From Acridotheres tristis (Eukaryota > Chordata > Aves > Passeriformes > Sturnidae), in the NCBI GenBank assembly GCA_037013685.1, contig CM072898.1:2108001-2172000 (forward strand): a stretch of 64,000 bases of DNA, given 5' to 3'. Below, in pieces: positions 37,116 through 45,862 of this stretch. The notes under the pieces are model-generated. The model was not told the DNA's origin. It made no database searches and worked only from the letters and a program-made list of their open reading frames with translations. Every line of letters begins with the position of its first letter. Within the stretch, counting starts at the first letter, position 1. The translations under genes were made by a program, and so were the position numbers.

Positions 37116-37127
37116 GCTTCTTCCCTC
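36952..37127 (-). CDS. KCTD15: KCTD15 first recognised coding exon (start codon and N-terminal half of BTB)
   Basis: Read on the minus strand, the exon opens after a pyrimidine-rich acceptor ending ACCGCAG and closes at CCAG|GTAAGA. The ATG is at 37115-37113 with A at -3, a fair Kozak context. It starts [10 protein letters not shown], the conserved short KCTD15 N-terminus. Twelve exon bases precede the ATG and read E-G-R-S in frame, with no stop. The exon therefore begins in phase 0, and a longer isoform from an upstream coding exon is possible. Human KCTD15 has such a form, with E-G-G-N at this place. Residues 1-54 plus two bases of Arg55 are encoded, ending in [13 protein letters not shown] of the BTB fold. 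Confidence 0.95.
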
Positions 37128-37199
37128 CTGCGGTGGAGAGCAAAAAGAACAATTCCTCTTCAATGCTGCAGTGTCTTACCTTTCTTTCCAGTGTGATCA

Positions 37200-37300
37200 C
37201 AGATCTAATCAGATCATTTTTGCATCTGCCTGATCACATATTCAGCTAACAAATTATTGCCACCGCTGTAATTAAGTGTATTTGCATCATTTTCTTCTAA
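37200..37300. promoter_or_regulatory. candidate enhancer with octamer beside the first coding exon
   Basis: GATCTAATCAGATC (a near-palindrome around a homeodomain core), GCTAACAAATTATTGCC and a perfect octamer ATTTGCAT at 37280-37287 occur within 100 bp, just upstream of the first coding exon. Inference from motif density only. Confidence 0.25.
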
Positions 37301-40300
37301 GTACCAGAGGGGAAGAGAAAGATGCTTATTAGCAATAAGAAATCAAGAAAAAAAATTTCAAGGTGTCAGCCTCAAGGGGCATAAAACAAACTGCAAAATT
37401 CTAATTAAAGGTCGTGGGCTTATGTGTTAGATGTGAAATATCCCCTGACAAACGAATAACCAATTTGTGAATTGGGATTCAGGGGGTTTTTGCAAGTTTG
37501 TCTCAGTAACAAGACACCTCTAAATTAGTGACTTCCTTAGTACCTAAGGCATTTAGTTTATACACGTAGTAAATTTCACATCAAACTAAGATCAATTTTT
37601 CCGTCTTATTTTCAATAATTGTGAAATAAATGGGTAATTTTCAGTTAAGCCTTAATATTAGACCTAAACAACTAATAAGCTTTCAAACTGAAAGCAATTA
37701 GTACCTGGAAGCAGTGAAAACAGAAAGATAAATAAACTGACCCATGCTTTCAGGACAAGAAAGTACTGTATAATCTAGCACGTGAAGTTATAAATTCCAC
37801 AATCCACCTAATGTTTCCTGCCCTAAAAAATATTGGAAAATTAGTAAAATTACTGAATTTAATCCAAAAATTTTCAGCAAAATCAAAGCTAAAAATACTG
37901 AAATATCTTAAAAATTAACAGGACAACGAAGCAAAAGAAAATTCCTCAATTCTCTTCTTAAGAAAAGCACAGCTTATTCTGTATGAAACGTGTGTCTCAG
38001 AGCTGATTTCAGTTCAATCGGTGCAGACGGCACACAGGTCAAACAGGAAAAAAACCCTTTTAGAAAAGTTTAAGAAAATGTACATCCATTCTCCCCCTTA
38101 TAGGGCAAAGCAACATATGCAAAACATTATGGTTGAAGACATTTCTGAATATAATCTAATTTTCCTGGTATTCTGTAATTCAAGCATGCTACCAAGCACC
38201 CAGGCTCTTCCTGGCATCTGACAAGCACTTTACATGCAGCATTGCAAAGTGAATTTCTATTTCTCCCACATTACTCTGACAATGTTTCTCAGAAATCTAA
38301 AGCTGGTCCTGCCTTTCTCTTAGCAGTATTTTGCACAAGATGCCCGACTACGCCACTTGATGAACACAAATTAGCAACATTCTTTGTAAAATAATTTCCA
38401 AGTTACAGAGAAAGGGACTGAAAAATCTTAACACATCTGAATAGCTTCACAAAGTCATCATGACATCTCCATTTACTGTATTTCATCTGGGTTAGCTCCT
38501 AAGAATTTCTTGCATCTCCAACACAGAAATACATCACCCCATTATGAATCCACATCCTCGTCTCTTCAGAGGCTGGATGGACATCTGCACTGAACACGAA
38601 GCAAATGCCAACTCTGTCCTAGGACTCCTGTGTCAGCCGATGCGAAATTGGGCATTAACATTTTCACTACAGCACCACCTTCAAGGAAAGTGACTGAATC
38701 CTTTCATGACTGAAGATGTTGCTTTCTTGCTTCCCACAAGAGCTTGTTGTAGCCAGCCTTCAGTAAATATGTCATATAGCATAAATAAAACAACTAACTT
38801 TTATAAACAACTTCGTATGGAAGTACCTACAGTATTTTAGCAACGTGTTTACTAATCTGTCTGCCAACACAGACAAAGGTTGCTGGGTTTTTTCTTACCA
38901 AAGAGCACTGTAAACTCATGTTCAGTCTCCTTCACTTAAATGAAAGGGTCAGAAGATCCAGGCTGAATGTCAACCCTGTCTTTGTTCAGACCCCAACCAT
39001 TATCACTAATGATAAAGGTACAGACCTTGCACGGTACAGGGCTGCCTTAGAAATAAATCTCATGCAGTTTCACAAAACAAGAGTCTAATTAGGGCTCATC
39101 TGCACCCCTTGTTACAATTTCCAAATGAAATCAAAGGACTTCCAGTCCTCTGTAAATGTGTCTTACACTTAACCATTTGTCTTGAAATACAGACATCAAT
39201 TTTAAAATATGCACAGATAGCTAAAGATCAAGTGATATGAATCTATTTGTGCATATTTAAACACTGCTGCTATCTTAGGATTTTGTTTAATGTTAGTATA
39301 CCAGTAAATTCCTTGATCTGTAAAGACTGAGATTTCTCAGTGAGGCCATACTCACACAGTAGATATTTAATTTATACTATTCACTGGAGGGACCTTTTGA
39401 ACAATCCTCTGCTTTTGGCATTTCTCAGCTAGAGCATGTGTTGAAAAAACACTTAATTATAGAAAATCACTGGAAAGCTAAAATAGTTTTCAAACTTTTA
39501 TGGCTTTTCATACTTATTGAGGGTGCCACTGGCTTTTGGGAGGAGAGGAGGAGAAGGGGAGTTAAAACACTGGCTGGAGAGGACTCATATTAAAAAATGA
39601 ATCCTAGATTTTTATTAGAGGTGTGGAATTTGATAATTTCTGTAGGAGCGAATTATCAAGAGGCGCAACTGCTAAGCACTATGTAAAGGGCACTATTGCT
39701 CCAAAAAAATACCCCCTGTTTCTTAAGGTACCGTAACCCTATTTCTAATGACTCTGTCCTCTTCTCAATGTAACACACAGCAAAAATTTATCACACTGAG
39801 TAATGTACTTATTTTATGCACAAAGCAAAATCCTCAATGTATTTATCCAGTGAAAGTCTTTATGCGCATATTTTCTAATATGGATGAGAAAATTAAAACC
39901 TTAAGGGTAAATATCGCAGAAACACTAACAAACTTCATTTATTAAACCATGTAAAATAATCCTTGCTCTTTAGCTGCCTACAACAGGATACAGCATCCCA
40001 ACTAGTGGCACAGACAATAACCCTGCTCTAATAAGTAACACAGGAACCTGCTGAAGGCAAAATCAATAGAGCCTGATTCCCAAATTATGTGAATATTTAG
40101 TTTTTCAAACATTACACACCAAGATCTTTCAGAGCCAGCTTATCTTTTTCTGCCTTCCTAAGCTAACTGCTTGTAAAAACTATTTGCCCATGCAAAGTGA
40201 AATAATCACAATGCCATGCTCATTTACACACAAAATGATTTTGTGTCCCATTGTGCTCACAGTTGTTCAGCTCTCTAGGGGTGATTAAACTAGCTATGCT

Positions 40301-40869
40301 GCTACAGCTTGAGATGATTTCACTGAATCGTTTCTCCATGAAGTTGCTTCTTTGCTAAGCTGTTATTTTAACCATAAAAGGTAAACAGAAGGCAGTTGTA
40401 AGAGCTCCATTCAGCTCCATGCCCAGGGCTATAACCCTAGGGCAGAGAATGCTGAAAGACTGCAGAATTTTCCAGGGTGTTGCCTTTCTTGCTCTAAAGC
40501 CTTCAGGAATACTGTTCATTTAATACACACTCTAGATGATACATTTCAGATCCTACTAAAAGAAAGACTTCAAAAGTGTAAGAAGTTTTGGGCGGATGAA
40601 GCTTTCCCACCTCTGCACATAGCTCGGGGCCATGGTAACCAATACTGCTGTTGATGTTGGGAAAATACAGGAGAAATAAACTGCACAGAGCAGAGCAGAC
40701 AGATAGGGACAAGGGAGGTGAAAGGTTGCAGGAAAGAAACAGGCAGCAGTCTGGAAGGGGGAACGAAAAAAAAAAGTAAAATAATAAAAAAGGAGGCGGC
40801 TCTGAAGGAGGGACAAAGTTAAATCAAGGAGCAGGCACTTAAAAGACTACAGATGGGAAGCAAGACTAA

Positions 40870-40995
40870 TTAAGGATGTAAAAGCGCTTTGTTTCTAAAG
40901 TTTATTGTTGCCAGGATAAAAATTAATTGAAACTAATGCTGTTATTCACTCGTGCAGTTTAATTCCTTCATGCACATTGAAGACGTGCAGCGAGA
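40870..40995. promoter_or_regulatory. AT-rich enhancer-like block flanking the CpG cluster
   Basis: The block has GCTTTGTTTC, TTTATTGTTGCC (SOX-like), AAATTAATTGAAACTAATG and TTATTCACTCGTGCAG in complex sequence directly next to the CpG-rich block at 41010. It may be a proximal regulatory element of KCTD15. Confidence 0.25.
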
Positions 40996-41564
40996 GCGGC
41001 AGGTTTAGGACCTGCCATGGAGCTGCTCTCCCGGGGAGCCGCGCAGGAGCCGGGCCCGGCTGCACCCCCGGCACGGCCGGGAAGCTGCTGCTGCTCCCCC
41101 GGGACCGTGCCTGTGTACGGGCACAGCCGCCGGGCTAAAGGCAGCCAGCGCAGCCCCCCGAGCGCCCCACGCCGCCCCTGCGGGCCGGCAGCTGGCCCGG
41201 CGCTGCCGTGGCTCCGGGGCAGTGTCTGTGTCCGCGGGCGCTGCCGCAGGCAGGGGCACAGCCAGGCTGGGCAATTACCTTTGTCTGCCTAACAGGGACG
41301 GCGACCCTCGGCTCTGCCGCCACAGCCACTCCGACACAACTTGCCGTGCTCCCAGCCCAAAGACAAAGCGGGGCCGGGGGGGGCTGCAAACCTTGGGCTC
41401 GGCGGCTCCAAAATTAAAAGTCCGTAAACATTTGCACACACCTCCACGCTGCTTTACTGAACACTGCACCCAGAGACGGAGCAGATGGTACCCGAAACTT
41501 TTTTTGGGGGGAGGGATGGGGGGCAAAGGGGGAACTCCCTGTGGAGTTCTAGTTGCCCCAACCG

Positions 41565-41606
41565 AAAAAAAAAAAAAAAAAAAAGAAAAAGAAAAAAAAA
41601 AAAAAA
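41565..41606. repeat. A-rich homopolymer tract
   Basis: Forty-two bases of A interrupted by two G residues, inside the promoter cluster. Assembly length may be unreliable. Confidence 0.95.
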
Positions 41607-42405
41607 GGCTTTCTCCTTCCTCCCCCTCTCCCCCCCCCCACCGCAACCCGCCTCTCTCTGGCGGTCTCCAGTCTATTTAGTGCAAGTTTCACGTCACCCA
41701 AATGCTTTTCCCTACTGATGGTCAGGGAAATCACCAGCGAGCAACGCACCCGGTCACTCAACTTCTGCCTTTTTCTTTTGAACACACTGTATGCCCAAAG
41801 GTAAAATTCAACCAGAAAAAAAAAAAAAAAAGGCACAACATGGCGTCCTTTACTTATTCCCACATAACAGAAGAACAAGAAAGGAGATGTCTTAGATGAA
41901 TGCAAGAAAAAAAAGTCAAGCCCGAATCCCCGATCCTGCACATTTTCCGCGCAGCCAATGGTGGTGAGCATTAGCCAGGCTAATGTATTAATTTTGCAGA
42001 AGTGTGCCACATCGCATGCAGGAGCAGGAATGCAAACTATAGCCTAGAGTGGTTTGAAGTCTACCCCAAACCAAGCCTTCCACTCTCACTGGCGCCAGAG
42101 TTTCATTCACAGCCCGCCCGTGTTTTCCATACGCGGCGCTCCCCATTGTCGCCCGCCTTCCCTTTGTGCCGAGCCGCCCCGCCGCCAGCCCCCGCGCCCC
42201 GGCCCGCGCTGCCCGCGCTCCCGCCCGCCCGAGCCCGCGGCTCCGCGCGTACCATGCGAAAGCGCGGAGCGAGCCGCGCTGCCTCCGCCGCGCTGGGGCT
42301 TGGCCGTCTTCAGAGCCGGGGCCGGGGGGGCACCGGGAGCGCGGGCACCCCGGGCCGCGGGGCTCCGCCGGCGCTGCCCATGCTGGAGCGGAGCAAAACA
42401 AAACA

Positions 42406-42450
42406 TACACACACACGCACGCACACGCACAGACACACACACACGCGCGC
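42406..42450. repeat. (CA)n / CACG microsatellite in CpG island
   Basis: Imperfect CA-dinucleotide repeat with interspersed CG (ACACACACACGCACGCACAC). Confidence 0.9.
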
Positions 42451-42558
42451 AGCGCTACCAAAGCGGGCGGCTGCAAACGTGTCCTGTAGCTTTAAAAAAA
42501 ACAACCCTGCCGCTGCTTCCCGGAGCCGGCAGCCGAGTGAGTTTGAAGAGGTACTTTA

Positions 42559-42559
<1 letters not shown>

Positions 42560-42597
<38 letters not shown>
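42560..42597. repeat. A38 homopolymer in the CpG island
   Basis: Thirty-eight uninterrupted A residues, flanked by TTTAC and GGAGGGGGG, lie in otherwise very GC-rich sequence. On the KCTD15 sense strand it is T38. There is no flanking duplication or retroposon body to explain it as a tail. Confidence 0.96.
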
Positions 42598-42599
<2 letters not shown>

Positions 42600-42726
42600 A
42601 GGGGGGTAAAGGAGCGCGAGCAGGCGCGGAGCGCGCGGTGCGGCGCGATGCGAGGCGAGGCACGGCGCGTACGGCGCGCTCCGGCCGCGCACGGGCAGCT
42701 GCGGGAGCCGCTGCCGCCGTCCTTAC

Positions 42727-42830
42727 CTTGAGCACGGAAGAGATCTGCGAGCCCCCCTTTGGCTTTGGGCTCTGCCGGGGCTGTGTGTGGATGGGCTCAG
42801 CTTTTTGCTTTTATTACTATCTTTGCTCCG
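42727..42830 (-). other. KCTD15: candidate 5' untranslated exon of KCTD15
   Basis: A near-consensus splice donor, CTCAAG|GTAAGGACGG, ends this exon at 42727 on the KCTD15 strand. It sits at the edge of the CpG-island cluster about 5.6 kb upstream of the first coding exon. The upstream sequence (42730-42830) is moderately GC-rich and has no good in-frame ATG. The 5' end given is nominal because the transcription start cannot be placed by eye. Its position and donor quality make it the best candidate partner for the acceptor at 37127, but no transcript evidence is available here. Confidence 0.45.
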
Positions 42831-42916
42831 CAGATCCTGCTGTGATTATTATTTCTAAAGCTTCTCTGTCTCCTCTCTCTTCCCCTGTTTTTGCTGCTTC
42901 TTTTTCTATTTATTTT

Positions 42917-42945
42917 GTGCGTGTGTGTGTATGTGTGTGTGTGTG
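42917..42945. repeat. (GT)n microsatellite
   Basis: GTGCGTGTGTGTGTATGTGT followed by further GT pairs and a G-rich run. Confidence 0.92.
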
Positions 42946-43834
42946 AGAGGGGGGGGAAAAAAAAGCCTTTAAATGAAACTGCCGAGGCTGTTATGAGAAG
43001 AAAGGCAATAATCCCGTCTCTAAATAACAGAGGGAAGGGAGAAGAGGAGGAAAAAAAGCGAATTCTTGCTCAGGGCTTTGCAAACGCCTGCAGGGCAGAG
43101 GATTAGGCTACAATTAGCTCAGCCCTTTGCTCTCGCCCTAGCTAATTTTGCGATGAAAATTGGATATTTTTCCCTCCTTTTGGTGAAGGTCTGCAGATTT
43201 ACTCCCCCCCCCCCCACCCCCCCAAGAATAAAATAAAATACAGCCCTCGAAAATGAAATAAGGCTGGGAAGGCGGCCGGCTCCCCAGCCCGCGCCCCCGG
43301 CGCCGCCGCCCGCAGAGCCGCTCCGCGCGGCGCGGCCGGGGCGGGAGCGCTGAGCCCTGCGCTGCCCCGCGGAGCCCGGCCCGGCCCGGCCCGGCCCTGC
43401 CGGGGGATAACGGTTCGGTGCCGGGGAGGATCAGGCCACTGTCACGTCCTTCAACAGACTTACTGAAAAGAAGAAGGAGGAAAAGAGAGGGGGGGAAGGG
43501 GGGAAAAAAGCTGATTTTAATCATTGTCATTTGGTCTGATGTAATATTTCCCCAGGCATTTTCAACTAGGCATAAATTTTCAGCTCCCAAATAAGTAACA
43601 CAGGGCACGTTTCTCACATCTCTTGACTCCTCTGTTACAATTAGGGTAGCACCCACTCTGCACTTGTTGATAAACTAGATGAAGTTAAAAAATAAATAAT
43701 AAAAAAAAATAGCCCCGGCCCCCCCTTCCCTGCAGCACCCAGCGCCGCCGAGGTGCGGACGGGGGGCCTCGGGGGCGGGGGGGCTGCAATTATTCCCAGC
43801 CATCCATCCTGCCTGCCTCCCCCTCCCTTTCACC

Positions 43835-43935
43835 CTTTGCTAATGTCTCGCATTGTAAACGCCAAATTTCCTGTAGGCCATTAAAACCAAATGACGTCTA
43901 TCGACATGCATTGTGCTATTGCGGAGCGCCCTGGC
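43835..43935. promoter_or_regulatory. AT-rich, enhancer- or promoter-like block with a CRE-like site between CpG islands
   Basis: The block lies between two CpG-rich segments and is AT-rich and complex rather than repetitive. It contains a CRE-like TGACGTCT at 43892-43899, TTAAAACCAAATGACG and ATCGACATGCATTGTG. Complex AT-rich sequence inside a CpG-island promoter is typical of deeply conserved regulatory DNA, but conservation cannot be tested from one sequence. Confidence 0.3.
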
Positions 43936-44040
43936 AGCCCGCCCCCGGCCAAAAGCGCCATTTCAATTAGAGCGCGCGGCGCGATGGCGCGGGGCTCCGC
44001 GGGCGGCTCCGCGGGCGCGCAGCGCGCCCGGCCCACCTAC

Positions 44041-44130
44041 CGGGGGGGACCGGCAGGGATCCCCTCCGTCAAAGGGGGAAAAAAAAAAAAAAAAAGGCAA
44101 ATCCCTCCCTCAACTTTCAGCCACAGGCGC
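44041..44130 (-). other. possible alternative 5' exon of KCTD15 (donor after 44041)
   Basis: On the minus strand GTCCCCCCCG|GTAGGTGGG forms a usable donor inside the most CpG-dense block of the island. Reading leads into a minus-strand frame ending EGIPAGPPR at the donor, but nothing in it resembles the longer KCTD15 N-terminus (MPHRKERPSG in human, from memory). If used, this would be an alternative non-coding first exon. The 5' boundary is nominal. Confidence 0.2.
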
Positions 44131-44612
44131 GGATCTGCCGGTGCCTGCGTGTTTCTGCGCGCCGCCGCGGGGAATGCGCCCTCGCTCCGCGCTGCTCCCC
44201 ACGGAAGCTCGGTGGAGGGCGCGGAGCCGCTCCGCGCCCCAGCGCGCCCCAGCCGGCGGGCGGCCCCGCGGCGCTCCCGGCGCTCGGCCGCGCCCCGCGC
44301 TGAGGGGATGTTGGGGCGGGGGGGGGGGGGGGGTCGGCCCCGGTGGCTCCGCGCCCGCGGAACGGCGCCGCGCGCCGGCGGCCGCGGCTCGGCGGGGCTG
44401 CAGCGCCCACTAGCGCGCGCCGCCGCGCGCCCGTTACGCAACGGAGCGCGGCCCCGGAAGGTCAGAGCGGGGAGGGCCCCGCGACCCCCGCGCTGCCCCC
44501 GCCACACCGCGGCCCGGGCGCCGTGCAGGCAGCACACCCGAAAACTGCGGGGACGTTTAAAGTTTTCTTCCGTGGCAGGAATAAACAGAAACTTTTTTCC
44601 TAAGGGGAGCCT

Positions 44613-44636
44613 TTTTTTTTTTTTTTTTCTTTCTAG
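44613..44636 (+). other. strong plus-strand splice-acceptor-like sequence
   Basis: A long T-run ending TTTCTTTCTAG precedes AGTACAAACTACAGGAG. It lies just outside the CpG cluster and is oriented away from KCTD15. No exon is proven. Confidence 0.25.
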
Positions 44637-45839
44637 AGTACAAACTACAGGAGAAGAGGGAAATTTTCTCATTAAAGTTACATCCCTGCAGTTAGTTCAA
44701 TTACTTGATATATGCAGAAGATGTTGTAAATTTAAAGATTTAAATAGCTTACAAAGATGCCGGAGGCTCCATCAGTTAATTTCCTTAATTTATGGATTTT
44801 TAGCTGAGCTTCTGAAATGAAAAGGAGAATGAGAACTAGGTCAGCACAGAGATTTGCATCCAGAACAGACTAAAATTTGTTTTCCTTGACCATCCCCTCA
44901 GCCCAGGTGTGATCTTTGTAGGGGTCACTGTCCCACCTCTGACCTCCAGGCTGGGACCCCGACTGTGTGAGCACGGCACAAAGGGCTCGATTTTATTCTA
45001 AAATAACCCACGCACACAAGCGTGTCCCCAGCCGGCTGCCTCACCTGATGGTTGCACAAGGCTGTAGCCCCTGTTCGCTCATTTCCTCGGCACTCTGGTC
45101 AACAAGTGGATATAGGGAGGATAAACTCCACTGAGACCTGACCTGCCGTGCAGCCCGAGTTTCACTCAGCTTTTCTGCAGGGGTGCGGGCGGACTATTTT
45201 GGCATCATAATTTTTACTTCCTTTGTGAATTACTGACTGCTAAGTGAAAAATAAATACGGGAATCTCGAACAGCAATCAGAGCAGCATAAAAATAGGATA
45301 CTTCTGCGCTGAGGCACGCTAAAGAGGAAAGAGAAGACCTAAAAATACTGCACTTGTACGAAAAGTAGAAATTGCGATCTGACTCATCCCAACACATCTG
45401 TGACAGGCACTATTTAATTGTGCTGCATGGAAATGGGATGCACAGATAAGAAAGATTCGGTTTGTTTGTTTGCTTGTAGATCAAAGCAAAGACACAGTAG
45501 CACTTGGAATGAAAAAGCCCGCGCATGGTACGTAACTTGTGCGGGATTGCTTTTACTGTCTGAGAAAAGGACGATGTACTTGGGAGCTTTGTGTTTTTTC
45601 TTGCCTCTATTAATGCTGAGGGTAATAAAGGTACGCGTTAGAGCTCTGTATGCACGCTCTCGTTTCTTTCTTCTCACTCAAGTGTGTGAGTGCCTTTCTG
45701 TTGTTCTGTTTCAATATGTATGAATATATACATATGAATCAATACTTAAAAGATTGATATAAACTAAACAGTTTTAGGAAGCAACATTGCGGTATGATTA
45801 GTATTGGTGTTCATGATTTAACATTTCTTTTCCCACTAG

Positions 45840-45862
45840 ATGAAGTTTCTAAGATTTGCAAG
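45840..45862 (+). ncRNA. possible 23-nt microexon of a divergent transcript
   Basis: An acceptor CATTTCTTTTCCCACTAG is followed after 23 bases by the donor TTGCAAG|GTACGT, both close to consensus on the plus strand. The location, about 1.3 kb beyond the KCTD15 CpG cluster and opposite in orientation, would fit a promoter-divergent long non-coding RNA. It is purely a sequence-signal inference and could be chance. Confidence 0.15.

Larger units (their letters stand above)
37128..40999. other. KCTD15 5' UTR intron / upstream region
   Basis: AT-rich, complex non-coding sequence. If the donor at 42727 is used, this is most of a 5.6-kb 5' intron. No upstream coding exon with the long KCTD15 N-terminus was found here. 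A fair minus-strand donor-like word (CTTTG|GTAAGA at about 38895) has no convincing exon behind it. Enhancer-like blocks are listed separately. Confidence 0.6.
41000..44560. promoter_or_regulatory. KCTD15: CpG-island cluster, probable KCTD15 promoter region
   Basis: Four CpG-rich blocks (about 41010-41420, 42080-42770, 43260-43430 and 43720-44540) are separated by short AT-rich or homopolymer segments. CpG dinucleotides are frequent here and scarce elsewhere in the gene. The cluster lies 4-7 kb upstream of the KCTD15 start codon on the correct side. It includes a repeated GGCCC tract at 43376-43396, SP/KLF-like GC boxes and a CRE-like TGACGTC at 43892-43898. No clear TATA box was seen, as expected for a CpG-island promoter. 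The exact start sites are unknown. Confidence 0.75.

Noticed and set aside
38880..38900. Minus-strand donor-like CTTTG|GTAAGA as an upstream KCTD15 exon
   Set aside because: No acceptor or conserved coding text precedes it at a plausible distance.
42002..44820. Arg/Ala/Pro-rich open frames of 200-314 codons in the CpG island
   Set aside because: High GC removes stops; frames overlap on both strands, run through homopolymers and have no domain similarity.
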